From contig CM021315.1 in the NCBI GenBank assembly GCA_010645155.1, forward strand, positions 9,104,819 to 9,168,818: 64,000 bases of DNA. The letters run 5' to 3'. Made by a program: the position numbers and the translations under genes. Position 1 is the first letter of the stretch. Every line of letters starts with the position of its first letter. This DNA is from Tigriopus japonicus (lineage: Eukaryota; Arthropoda; Copepoda; Harpacticoida; Harpacticidae). Shown one piece after another: positions 1 to 13,100 of this stretch. The notes below the pieces were generated by a model. That model did not search any database. It was not told where the DNA came from and worked only from the letters and a program-made list of their open reading frames with translations.

Positions 1-307
1 TTTTTGGCAGTGTTTCCATATTGGTCGTTGTTTATAAATTATGGGTCAGGAAGGTTATACACGATCAGACTTTTTGAATAGCAAAATATTTTAACTTCCA
101 AGTAAAAATGGCAGCATTGCAAACCTTGAACACAGTCCTTAAGACATTCTTAACACCAGTTTCAATGATGATTGGGCAAATGTCATTTATTTGCTTACGC
201 AAAATTGCCCTTGCTGCCTGCATTGAAAATGGCAGCCCTATTATCATTACTCTAGACCTCTATGAGGAAAAGACATTGAGCCCAATATTTATGAACAGCT
301 GCTTGTG

Positions 308-478
308 CACGGTACCGGAAAAAAACCTACCAAGTTTCAATGGAAATTCCCAAACACTACGACGTATGTTTCAAACTCAGGAAACCAAGGGGAACAACTT
401 TGTTTTACTGAGTTTCTCAAAGTCAGGTCTAGATTAAAAGTTATATACCTAAAACCTTTTAAATAAACTAAAAAAATA
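308..478 (+). repeat. Diverged arm of the CACGGT foldback element family
   Basis: Begins CACGGTACCGG and shares blocks with the arm of the complete 1-kb foldback element at 25267-26274, notably GGGGAACAACTTTGTTTTA and AAGTTATATACCTAAAA. The second arm is missing, apparently displaced by the adjoining mariner fragment. Confidence 0.55.
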
Positions 479-481
479 CGC

Positions 482-898
482 GAAATTTTTAAGAAGGTCC
501 AGGCCGGTCAAAATGCCAATGATCGGCGGCGCTTTACGGCCAAAAAGACAATCAGGACGCCAGGTTTCATAGATGCTGTGCGTTGCCGCATCGACGAGGA
601 TCGTCGTGTCAGATTGGACGCTTTGGCCACGGACTTCGACGTGTCTCTTGGCACAATTTTCAACGTCATCCGTGAGGATTTAGGCCTCGTGAAGAAGTCT
701 ACCAGATGGGTCCCGCGTCTGCTGACTGAAGAGCAAAAATCAGGCCGAGCGGCTCTCAGTGCCTCTTTCAAAAACAACGGGGATATGAATGTGAAGTCGT
801 TGCTCAAGTCAATCGTGACCATGGATGAGTCGTCCGTGTCCTTGCAAACGCCTGAGACTAAAAATCAGTCAGAACATACCAAGCCTAATTTTCTTTGA
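482..898 (+). pseudogene. Mariner-family transposase remnant
   Basis: An open stretch of about 139 codons encodes the N-terminal half of a mariner-like transposase: a helix-turn-helix part (FDVSLGTIFNVIREDLGL), the conserved STRWVPRLLTEEQK motif, and a damaged region around the first catalytic Asp (IVTMDESSV...TPETK). No complete start, no C-terminal half and no terminal repeats are visible. It lies downstream of SmydA on the opposite strand. Confidence 0.75.
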
Positions 899-1028
899 CT
901 TAGGTTCAAGCTGGACGCCTCGAGAAAAACTTCCCTTTGTATGAGACAGAGCAATTGGGTAAGATCCCAACCTTCTCGGACCAATTTGTGCTAAGGTGAA
1001 GAAAAAATATGTATTCAATCATAACCGA

Positions 1029-1037
1029 GTTTTTATT
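1029..1037 (-). promoter_or_regulatory. Likely polyadenylation signal of SmydA
   Basis: The minus strand reads CAAATAAAA here, about 80 bp beyond the predicted SmydA stop codon. It is the nearest AATAAA on that strand. Confidence 0.5.
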
Positions 1038-1116
1038 TGTCAAAACCCTTGAAACAGACACAACAAAGTCCCACGAGGTTATCGGTGTGAAACCGAGAAA
1101 AAAAACCGATTAATCC

Positions 1117-4100
1117 TCAAAACTCGCAACCCACAGTTTTCATGAAACCCTCCAATTGAGTCAGAGTTTCAATTACTTGCTTTCGAAGTTGGCCCTCGGG
1201 TAATTTCAAATTAGTCTCGTCCCTCAGAACAGAAACAGTTTCAATCAGGAGATCGCGAGGCTCCATTAGGGATTTCCTAGAAGAAAAAGATGTTAAAAGG
1301 TATATTGCTGAAATGACAATTGGCAAATTTTTTGTTGAAGATATTTAACCCATAGTTGTCATCGATTAGAAAAAGTGAAACAACAGTATCGTACCTGACC
1401 TTTAATAGACTCGAGTTATGAAGAGAAATTCACTTTAAGTAGTTGTAATTCTGGCAACAAGATCCAGATGAGTTTAACTCTAACTTTCAGAAACTTTGCC
1501 CTAGTTTTGCCTCTATCTAAAGGCGGATTTTTAAGCTTCCATAAAACTCCTTCATTGGCGCAAGTCTGATGCTAAAAAACTCATATTTCTATTGATCTAC
1601 GGACAAGCGCAAAATAATCGGAATACCAGTTCGTAATAACCGGTTTCACACAAAGCAATAAACTTAAAAACTTGCTAACCTCAACATAATCAAAACGATA
1701 ACTCCAAAAGAAGCTTTAAATCAGAGGTCAACAACAACTTTACGCTCAAATAAAACTTTATGTAATTTGTGCCCCACTAAGCAAAAAAAAGCCTATGAGT
1801 ATAAGGGTCCACAAAGTAACGACCACAAAACTATGGGACCTCGAGTATGGTACTATGAATGGCCCCAAAACAATGCACATGCAATACCTGAACTCTTCAG
1901 TGGACATGTCACCACTTTCCCAAGCTCGCTTTCCGTATTGAAGGAGTGGAAAGTGGAGCTCATACAAGGCAACGCCCAAATAGATTTGTAGACGACACAC
2001 GGAGGGATCTAGTTTCTTGCACAACTCGATCACTTCTCGGCATAAGTGTTCTTTCTCCTTCAACTGAAACAAGGATTTTAAAATAGTTTTCATGTAATGG
2101 ACACAAATATACTCACATCTTCCATAGGCATATCCTGGATCACGAATCCTTCCACCCGACCAAGCATTTGAAGCAAATTGTGCTTGGCAGACACCATATG
2201 GTAATGCCAAGAATGCAATTCCTTCGAGTATTTTTCGAGAAACTCGCGTAAATCGGGAACGGTGCCCTCTGAAAATTGTGTGCATTTCAAAGAAATAAGT
2301 TACAAATACACTTGAAATTAGGTCGAAAGTAGCTCGTGTTTACAAAAACATGTCGGTTCGGTACTTAAAAATAAAACCCAGTGAATTTTATGGACGACGT
2401 GGCTACACGTTAGAATAGTAATTGTTTAGAAGAAATAAATCAATTAAAAAGTTCGGAAAATGAAGGTCAGGCTGTTTTCAGTTTTCAGCTCAATCGAAAG
2501 CCGGGGTGAAAAGTTATGCCTTCTCTCAAACTGATGTGTTGAAGAGAGCATAAAATGAATGAGCTCTCCCTTTTGTGGTTAAACAGTTACTGAATAGGGC
2601 TAGCTCATTCACGTTGTGCTGGATTATGCACTGAGCTTTGAAAGAGCATAACTTTTGACTCAGATATTCGATTAAGTTGAAAATTGAAACATCAATTCGT
2701 CATGGTCTTGATATTAACTCATGGAAAGGTAAATTTGTTTGATTGTTCGATATAGAAAAAAATAACTATTATTTAGATGAGAATGAGCTCTTATAAGGTC
2801 AAGGGCTTGTCGTACTGTGTTCAACATCTGACATTTAAATTGGGCGAACATACTTTGAGAATACTCGTAGTCTAGTAAAATTACTTGATTTTAGTAGACT
2901 TGAGCTATTCGATTAATTTAAGTCAAGATGGGACCTGCAAGGACTTACTGATTTGAAGAATGGACAATTCAGCGCCTATTCGGGTCATTTCATTTTGAAC
3001 GTCAATGCTCATTACTTGCTCGGTTCCATCAGAAGAAACCCAAGGGGTGTCTGGTTCCAAAGGGTTCTTGGGTCGCAACATTTTACCATTTCGCAAAATA
3101 GTCGAGAACTCGGTGCCTAAATAAAGAAAATGACAAAAAAAAAATCTGTTAACACGTTCGCTTCTTGTTCTACCACAGAAAAAAACACCAGTAGCTGCAA
3201 GTTTGGAGGTAATTACATTTTCCAACAATTTCCGAGCCCTAGAAATAAGGTTGGAAACTTAAAACGTACCAAGTTCAGAAGGATCAGAGCAGCGTTTGCA
3301 CATGCACCAGAATTTCTTATAGTTGAAAAGATGGTCTCTTCGTGCCCATGTTCCCCAGAGACAATGAGTGTACATAATGGCCAAGTGCTCGCCCTTCTCA
3401 ATATCTCTTCCAGCCGTTGCCGTGAGCTGTAAAAATCATTAATCAATCAAACTTGCTAATAAGATCATTATAGTGAAGAACTAACGTTGAACTTCTCGTC
3501 AAAGCTCATGTTGGTATTGGGAACACAATTGTGTTCCATCATGGAGCCCATTTCGTAGAGGCCGTGAACCTCGGTTTGGCCCAAACGGACCTCGATAGAG
3601 TTGGTCTCAAAGATTCCCACAATCTGTTGGATCCTCTCATCTTTGAAGTCGAATTGGGGATAAAGAACCTCAAACACCATCACCCCTGTGATTGAGAAGT
3701 AAGTGTAATTCTAGCTTAAGAGTGAAGCAGAGTTCACATTTACTTATAACGTTTTTCTCAGCCTTCAAGCCAATAAGGAAAGGTTCCTTTTCATGAGAGT
3801 AAGAATACCAATCAAGCTTATTGAAGCTCATTTTGCTTGATAAGAGGTCGGTTGTTGAGGTAGTTTTGAAGCATGGTAGAAGCATATCTGGAAGCATAAA
3901 AGAGGCATATGAGGCGAAGTAGAAATAACCATGCTCGATCAAGTTTCGTTACAAAAGCTGCGATTGAGTAACGCAGCTTATGTAGTAGACCTTGATCGAG
4001 CATGGCTATTTCTACTCCATCTCATATGCTTCTTTTGTGTTTCTTCTATGCTTCAAGTTATGCTTCTACTATACTCCAAAAGTACCTTAACAACCGACCT

Positions 4101-7100
4101 GAGAGCTATTTCTTGAAGGTGATTTCAACAATTTTAAAGGGACTGATGAAATAGGGAATAAAACACTTCTGTTTCAGCAACAGAATAAAAACATGATTTT
4201 TTTTGGAAACCCCAAAAAGGCTTTTGAATGCAAGATTAATGGATTTTTTTATCTTCTAAATTTGGGTTCAATTTGGTAACTTTTGTCGGTTTTGTCTGAA
4301 TTGAATCCAGTCATATTTGTTTGTTGAGTGTTTAATGTTTACTTTTTTGCTGAGTTTGCTCTTCTGTTCATTTTTGCCTCCAAAAGGTTTTGCTCGTACT
4401 CGTTTTTAATTGGTTTTGTTGACCTTTTTCCTGGTCTGATAAGCCTTTTTGTTGGTCTAACTCGTTGTATTTAAAAGTCTAATGATTGATCTAATTATTC
4501 TTGCGGTGTTTTTTTATCGTTTATATTGGTTATGTTATAATCATTTTTTGTCTTTTACCTGTCGTATTTTTCTGTTCAGTTTTATCGTATTTTTATTCTA
4601 CAATTCTAATGATTTATCAGGCACCCTTCCAGCTCAAAATCCCTCCGAAAACAATTTTGTGCATATTTGTGTGCAGAGTTAAATCCAATGTGATTTTATC
4701 CTATATCGGGTTAAGGAGTTGTAATGAAGGCCGAAACGCAAACTTTAAGCTTGCATTGAACTCCTCCATACTTTTTTAACAACCTTGGATATTTGTGGAG
4801 AGGAGGAATGATAATTTGAAAGGTTGATGCCGGTGTCTTTATTGGATTCAATGCCGGTGTCAACGGGAAACTTCGACACCGGTGTCGGAGTCGGTGTCAG
4901 AGTCGATGTCGATGCAAAATTCCGGTGGCACACATCCCGAGGCTCTAACATACTTTTTTTATTGTTCTAATTCGTCTTTTAATGGTTCAATACGTCTGTC
5001 CTGGTTAACTTTGTCGATTTGCAGTTGTTTGGTCTTTGAAATGCCATTTGTAGTGCAACTGATTTAATTCGTTTAAGCTTTTGGGCGTTAATCATGAGAA
5101 GGATAAAATGTATTTAAAATTATAATACTCACCTAGCGTCTTTTTCATAACATCAATCACACGCTCTTGACATGCTTGCCAAGTTTCGGTTCCTTTTCGG
5201 CTCTCCAAATGAGACTCCAAGCTCATAACCTAATTGAAAGAGGATGAATAATGTACTTTACTGATTGCTCATAGAGAGCTAGTTCACACTTACTCTTTGA
5301 AACTTTTTCGGAGCCGTCTTTTGCAACAATAACGCTCTTAACGGAGTGATGCATTCGTAGAGATAACACGGTTCGTCATAAGAGTCGATTTCGAAAAGGC
5401 CCTCTAGTATCAAAAATATTTATGAGTTTTTCGACAAATTATCTTGTTTTTAGCTAATTACCAGTTTGACTTGGTATGACCACCTCTGGGTTATGAGCCA
5501 CTTTGGCCTCACATTGAGGCCCACAAAGTGGCCAACCACTCTTTTTGCATCTGTAATATCAAATGAAAATGACCTTGTTTTAGAAAGGCATTGAGGAACA
5601 TTGGATCGCGTGTTCCCTTGATATGAATGAGCTTTTGACAAATCTTCCATCTATGGCTTTATTGACAGATCTTAGGGAGGGGCACCTCAAAGTTTCCCTC
5701 ATTAAGGAACCACTGACAAAAAAGAAAACTCAACTTTCTCCTCTTATGCCTCAAACTGACAACCAAAAACAGTTTACTTTTAGAAAATAAACACATTTTC
5801 TTCTTCAAAATAATTTTACTTTCTCCTTTATTGATATTTAAGAAATGAGTTTGTAAATTGAAAATTGACTTTGCTCTCGTTTTTGTTAAGTCAAATATTG
5901 TCTTAAAATCAAAACTCCTCTTAAAATCCAGGATGTTCGACACAAAGTTTGTTTGTTACACATTCAAAGAGTAAATGGTTATCAATTTTCCATTTCTTTT
6001 CCCCGACGACATATTTATCAAATTTCGAAGGTTCCTAAATTAGTTTTTTAACGTGGTACTAGAATTTTTTATCAAAATTCTAGAAATTGAATTACACAAA
6101 TTAAGAACCATTTTTGATAGTGAATAAACGAGGCGGAACAAGAGGACTTGGTAGCAATCAAACAGTGTCTTTAGGTCTAGGATCATGGATCGACGTGCAT
6201 TTGTTCCTCCCATATTTATTCTGTGCCTTTTGGTGTCTCAGTCTCATCCACTTACGACGAACCCAACGGACACTAATATAACCCATGAATTTTTGACCTT
6301 CACGCGTAGGCTCGAGTTCATGGATGCCACAGTTTTGGGTCAGGAGAATTTTTGCAACCTCTGGATTGGTATCTTAAAACTGTCCCACGGAAGAAAGAGT
6401 TTTTGTGAGGCCAATTTTTTAAACCAAGTAAGTTAACGTTTTTTTCTCTGAAAATGGTGTCGAAGGTCTCAAAGTAAGTTTTATTTAGAGTAAGAAATCT
6501 TGAAATGTGAGCTCATTTGCTTGATCAATAGTTCAAATCCATTTGTTCTTGTTTGAGTATTCGTTGAAGATGAAACTAGAACCCAGCACTTACGATTAGT
6601 GATAGTGAAACCTTTATGTAACTCTATTTCATAGTAAAGTGGAAAAGTAGAAAAATGTAAAACTTTTTAGTCTATTTAATGAAACATTCGTCATTTTGAG
6701 AAAAACTTGGCCCACTTTGAAAGCAAATATTTACCATCAAAATATGAGTTTTAGCCTGATCATATAGCTTTAATTCATAGATTGCTTTCATAGCCTATAT
6801 CTTCTACTAATGACTTTGATCGTTTTGACTTTGTCATTTTAATTATCATTTTTTATTAGGCTCTGGTGATCAACGAGGAGAATATAATTCCCTACGTTTG
6901 GTTACTACGTTACGCCAACCAAGTGAGTGGCCAACTTCAGAAGGACATTTTGGCATCCCTGACCGCTCTACCATACTGGTTTGATAATGGCGGCAGATTT
7001 CAAATTCGCATAGGAAATAAAATGCGATTTTTAGATCACATCCAAGAAGCAAACCAATTGGTTTGGTTGACATCCTCATATTTGATTGGCGAATTCTTCA

Positions 7101-10100
7101 GCATGGATCAAAACAAAAGGGATATTGTTTTTGAGGGAGTCAACGAAACCTCTCTGACTCTTCTTCAAAACTCAAGGTTTTTCAACAAATATCCGTTACA
7201 ATATTACATTTGTATAGAAAATTGAATTCATTCCAGGCATCGCTTATGGGCATATCTCGATAGAAAAAGGACCATTGGCTTCAAACAACTCGATGCCAAG
7301 ATATTTCAGTCTTTGTTCTCCTTGACAGCATTGAGTCAAGACCACGATCTGGCCAAATTGGCCAAAATGGTATTATTTCTGCAATTTCAATCCCTCGAAT
7401 CGATATTTTATGAAGTAAGTAAGGTGTTTTACAAATGAGTGTTGACCTCATAATCATGTGCTTTTAAAACTTCTTTTTAGCAAAAATTAGTTTCAAATAA
7501 GTTGGAATCGGGATCCAAAAATGACTTGACAGCTTTGAATTGGCTGCTAACCGGGAGAGGTTTTGAACCCAAATTACAGGATTTTTCCGTGTCCTTATCA
7601 CTCCTATTGGCAATAAGTCTTGGATTTGAGATTCCAAAGCTATTTTTGGGGCCCATGGCATTGATGTCTGCAATACCGCATAATGTGGGCAAACCCTGCA
7701 AGAATTTGAAGTTTTCTTCTGTGGACGAGTGTGCCTTCAAATTTGGAGAGATTGGAATATATGAATCCATCGAGTGCTTCAAAGAAGTTGGAGATGCGTT
7801 TAAGCTCTGGGATCGTCATATTGGATGGTCAAACTTAGACCCTCTATATCAGGTAAATCTTTAAACTTGAATAACTTTTGTTTTGCAACTTAATTGTATC
7901 AAATACCTTCCTTATTCTTGAAAGTTGACCATTTGCATTTTGATTTATCTTTGGAAAAGTGGCTTCGTCAGAAATCAGCAGAAATTCTAAAATTCACTTG
8001 AAGGCATAACATTAAGAGAAAATTGTTTGTTTGACTAAAAGCTTATGCAAATTAAAAAAGTAAAGAAACCCTGCAAAAATTAATTAATGATTTGCCAAAA
8101 CAATTGCACATAACATGATCTCTATGGAATATTGTTGCAACACCCTACCATTAAGTAAGGACATGATCCCCAAGAATTGTTTCATTTTATCACGAATAAC
8201 AATACAAATTATCACCAAGATGGGCCATCTTTGTTCGAGTTGATTTTTGTTGTACAATGATCAAAAGATTTCATGATTGCAATAAAACACAGTGGAGAAC
8301 TTGTATGTATAATTTTATGAATGCAATCGAGATTTTCGACTTCTTTTTATATTGTTTTAGCATATCAGAAGCTCCGAGGTCCCTATTCTTGATCAAGTAC
8401 AAGATATCCAATGCCGGTTCTCAAAATATTCTGGTGGAAGCTCCTTGGAACTCCGAAGAAGGTCAAAATACATGTCATTTTGGGTACGTTTCATTAAGTC
8501 TAATGACATTGTGGCTAGGTTTTAAAACATTTTTGACGAAAAGCTAAAGTTGCTAAAATTATAATTTATGCAATCCAAGCACCTTCCGGTTACCATGTTT
8601 TAGAAAACAGGGCACATCCGTCGAGCAAAAATCGTAAATGGAAGAATACTTGATAATTTGTAAAGTTCCCAAAATGACACAACTGTTTTACAAGAGAAAG
8701 TTTGATTGCCATGAAAAAGTGTAGGCAAGCCACAAATGTTTAAAACATTTAATGATAAAGGGAGATCGTTATTGGAATTTTTCGAGGAAAGTGAAGAAGA
8801 GACAAAAGTGGAAAAATGTTTTTGTTCGGAATTTGAAATCCCAGTTAATCGTTATAATATTTTTAACCAATATTGGTTGTAAGTTTTCAAAGGATCAATA
8901 TTTTCAGTCTCAAGTCGAGGATCCTGGATCGTATGGTCTGAGATCTGACTTCACTTCATGGACTTTCAAACTGAGAGGGGGTGAGGCTCTGACCATTGAA
9001 CAAGATATCTTGCCACGGTCTTCCAATCTTAAAGTCTTGCCGAAAGTTGCCAACTATAAGTAAGAGACAATACGAATCCAAAAGGGGTTGATGCGGTTTT
9101 ATCAAAGGTATTTGATTGTATTTCAGCGACACATTCTTTGTCTTGAACAATCCAAAGTTGACAAGTGCCTCCATTTTTAATACTGGATCCACTCAAGTGC
9201 ACCTCAATCTTCATTTCCAACGGGTGAGTTTGCAATTTTACTATTATGAACAAGAACTTTATCCATTTGAGGCCCACACCTAATTTTTCCTTTACATTTA
9301 GTGTCACAAATGTAAATGTACTTCGAAATTTGATGTGATTTCTTCATAAACAAACAAATTGTTCTTTCGAAATTGACCTCTAGCGGTGAGATTCGGAAAT
9401 ATTATGCTACAGGATCAGACTAGAGGGCTAACAGAAAAATGACACTCCGAAAATATTCGTGAGTCACAAGCCTGCAATGGGATTTGGCATTGAACACACT
9501 AAGTTATGTAATTCACAACCCGAACTTGCATTTTTAGGGAGTCATCGGCAAAATTGCTCATTCAACTGTTGTGGTAGAACAAGAACAATGTTATGTATGA
9601 TGAATCAAGTCACTTGACACCCTTGCGGCCAGATCTATGAAGTGTGGTCAAAACAAATCTCCACTGACTCTCCTGTAGTGAAATTTCTCTGTTAGCCCTC
9701 TAGATCAGACAAGGAAAACAAAAGACATGACCTCCGCTCAGGCATTCAGTTGTGCATTTAGTATTGATCGAATTAAATTCAATAAAATGATTTTGTTTGC
9801 AATGTGATTAGTAAGGCAACCATTTCAGCAGGTCGTTTCCTGAATTTAAGTATATGTTCCTCCTTTTGAGAGCAACAACGTTTCGGAATTTGGATGTTTT
9901 TCTTTGACTGACCCAGAGAAAAAAAAACGAATTTTATTAAGAGCTAAGGCATCCACGTCTTCCGTGATCCTTAATTTAGAGGCCGGAATGCCATCGAGTG
10001 ATGTTTTAAGCCTCCAGCAAAAGAGTTGCAACCATTTTTGGGTCAAAGGCCCCCAAATGTGACTCTGTGTAGTCTGGGGCCCACCAAACAGATGTTAGAA

Positions 10101-13100
10101 TGTTCATGGGCCCACAATTCAATGCTCTGGCCCATGAGTATGTACTATGCATGGCCTTGGGGCCACGTATTGTAGACCTCCCGGGGTCCTGGGCCCACCC
10201 AACACCCCTCTTGGGCCCACAATTGGCCGACCCCACTAAAAAATCATTACTGAAAACAAAAGGTTTGTCTCTACTAAGTCAAAAAGAAGTCAAAGACATA
10301 TTATGCCTAAATCACAGAACAAAATGCAATGCCATCTGGTGATAAGACACAACTTTGCTTTTAAAATGAATCCTGTGTCCATCATTTTAATACACAATTA
10401 TGGCTTGTCTTTCCAAAATTTTTAATATTTTCAAGTTTGGCTTCAGTAATAAAAAAAGGAGCACATCAAGGTTCAAAATTTCAAAACTTGTTTGTCATAA
10501 AATCCTAAACAATCTGCCAAAGTGCCTTAATCTAATCAAGTCTTATAGATCCGATAATTTGTAATACCAATATTTCTAGTAATAGATACTGCCAATTCCC
10601 ATTTTCCAGGCTTTTGCACAAGACAATCATTGGCTCATTGGTCAAACTCAGGACCAATTTCTGGCAATATACTCTTACCAATTCATCAATTGGAGCAGTG
10701 TTGCCAGTCCAAGAAGAAGTGCCAAATCTCTTACAGCTCCTGGTTCTCAAAATGTCTGGATTGTCCACAAAGAGAATGGTGGTAGTTTTGAATCTTTTGC
10801 CGAACGAATCTTATCCAGTCAGCTGGCAGTCCATTTCTACTATTCTGATGGCTTTCATGAATGTCTCCATGAAAGTGCCTGTTTGGACCAGGGACCATCA
10901 AGATTCCTGGTGTGTCTGAGATTTGACTGCCCATTAAGGGATTATGTTGAGAACTCGGTTTTGGCAGCTTGCTTATCTAATCCCCGGGAGGTAAATAATA
11001 TCCAGAATGTAAAATTGGCCCTTCGTTTAAAGTGATCATTTCACTTTCAGCTGAAAGGCATTCCTGATCTTTCCACTCTAGGAGCAATTCAAAAGATGGG
11101 GCAATGCTTATCAGAGCCTCTCTTTGACATCATTCTCAAATGGCAATTGGACCGTAGGGTGTTCCAAATGGGATGGAAGCAAGACCTTGAGCTTTGGGAG
11201 GGTAAGAAGTTATTTTGGGGGCATGAGTACATGCATTCTTAGAAACAAAGATTTTTACATGTTTTGCCAGCACTTCTCTTCTATTGTATTGGTAAAATCA
11301 GTAGTTTCAATAACTTGAAAAACCATTATTAGGACCCAGAAAAATATGTCTTTGTTGTGTAACAAAATCCTTTTTGAGTTTTGCAAAAGAAGGGTCAGTT
11401 ATTCAACTCCTTGAGCCGTCTAGAATTTCTGCCCCACAACAAAATGGCTCCTAGTAAGTTTATAGTTAAATCTTTGCACTCATTCTTGCAAATTCCTTAA
11501 GTGTCATTCAGAGACTGGCCCCAGCAGAATATCTCTTTTGACTGACCCAATAATATCTCTTTTAAAATAAAGTTGCATCACTTTCATTTTCCACTTAAAG
11601 AACTGAAGTATTCCAGATTTAATATTTTATTTACCATATTCAAAATTAAACATCATTGATAACGAAAGGATCAGAAACGATCAATTCGATCCCGAAATCC
11701 AAAATAGTTAAACAAATGGTTTATAATTGTGAGCTTTCAAACTCTATTCCAAATGGCAAGATATGCGGCATTGAAAAAAGTGAATTTAAAAAATAAGCCC
11801 TGAAATATCGTCATGTCTATGTATTAGCCCTTAAAATCAATACCCTCTGTTTTTTCAGACAATGAAAGAGTAGCAACAGAATGTGCAGAAGTCCAATCAG
11901 GATCGAAAAGGCAAAAAATTGTGGACAACAATGGCCACTCTCTAGAATTGGATTTTGAACTTCTCCGTTATTTCTAACCCATCAAGTTTGTTATCTTATT
12001 TGTACACAATTAATTCTATTATTATTTAGCCGAATACCTAAATGAAAATAAATCCAAGTGAAGCTTTTGTCTCTGAAAATTTCTGATTGGTCTCTTTTCC
12101 ATTTTACAACAAATTATATTTTACACCATCTAGGATTGGGCAATTTTGTCTCGATCGCTTGAATTCTGTGGGAAAATATTCGCATTATCTATCCACCACG
12201 CAATTTCACAAGACCCTTTCAAAGAATTAATATTTTTAATTCTAGAATAATTCGCGTAATGAAAAAATATGTTCTTAAGGCAGCCAAAGATTGAAAATGA
12301 CAAACTCACGAGCAAAAAAATTGTCCAGAATTGAGACATATTTTTGCCAATGATTTCAAAGCATTTTTTGCAACTTTCGTCAAATTGAGTGGCACTTCTA
12401 ACAAAAGATATTGCAACTTTTAGCAAAAAACAACATTTGTATCTGTGTCCTATTTGTCTTCTTTTAGAGTTTTAAGAAGCACAATATCTACGAGAACTGA
12501 TATTTGTTGAATGTGAGTACCCAAGAACCACTGAAGGGCATTTCCAGTACGAACTTTTCAATCATGTTTATCTGCAAATGAGACCTTGCTTGTATTGAGT
12601 AAATTGCGTATTTCAAATTTCAGCTCAATCGAACGTCGAAGTCAAAAGTTATGCTCACTCAAAGTTCAGTGCAAATTCCAACGAGAATGATTGAACTAGC
12701 CCTTTTCTGGTGATTGATTTACCACAAAAGGACGGCAAGTTCATTTATTCAGGAACCACTGTACTTCAGGACGGATTTCAAAAATACACACTAGGTCCGA
12801 TCACTGTACTAAAATGTGAGGTTTTTGCAACAAACATATTGTTCCGTTGAATTTCCATTGTACTAATCGGACCTAGTGTGTATTTTGAAAGTAATCCTGG
12901 CTTGAGCCATCCTTGATTTATTCTATGCTCTTCTCAGTACTTAAGTTTGAGAAGGCATAACTTTTCACTCCGACATTCAATTGTTTGAAATGTCCTTTGA
13001 ATAAAGTTAGGTCGCAAGGCATGGAAGTGATTTGTTGGGAAATAAAGTAAGTTGTAGGGCAATAATGTTATCGACTTGATCTCCTTTGGCTAAGAGAAAG

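Noticed and set aside
108..437. 109-codon plus-strand open frame near the window start
   Set aside because: The second half is repeat sequence related to the CACGGT foldback element; no coding support.
3931..4116. Two overlapping 61-codon frames on opposite strands with similar peptides
   Set aside because: They arise from the arms of a foldback MITE, not from genes.
5659..5943. 94-codon minus-strand frame as the missing 5' part of SmydA
   Set aside because: It has no MYND or SET residues, whereas the exon at 18737-18580 joins exon 3 with the right phase and motif.
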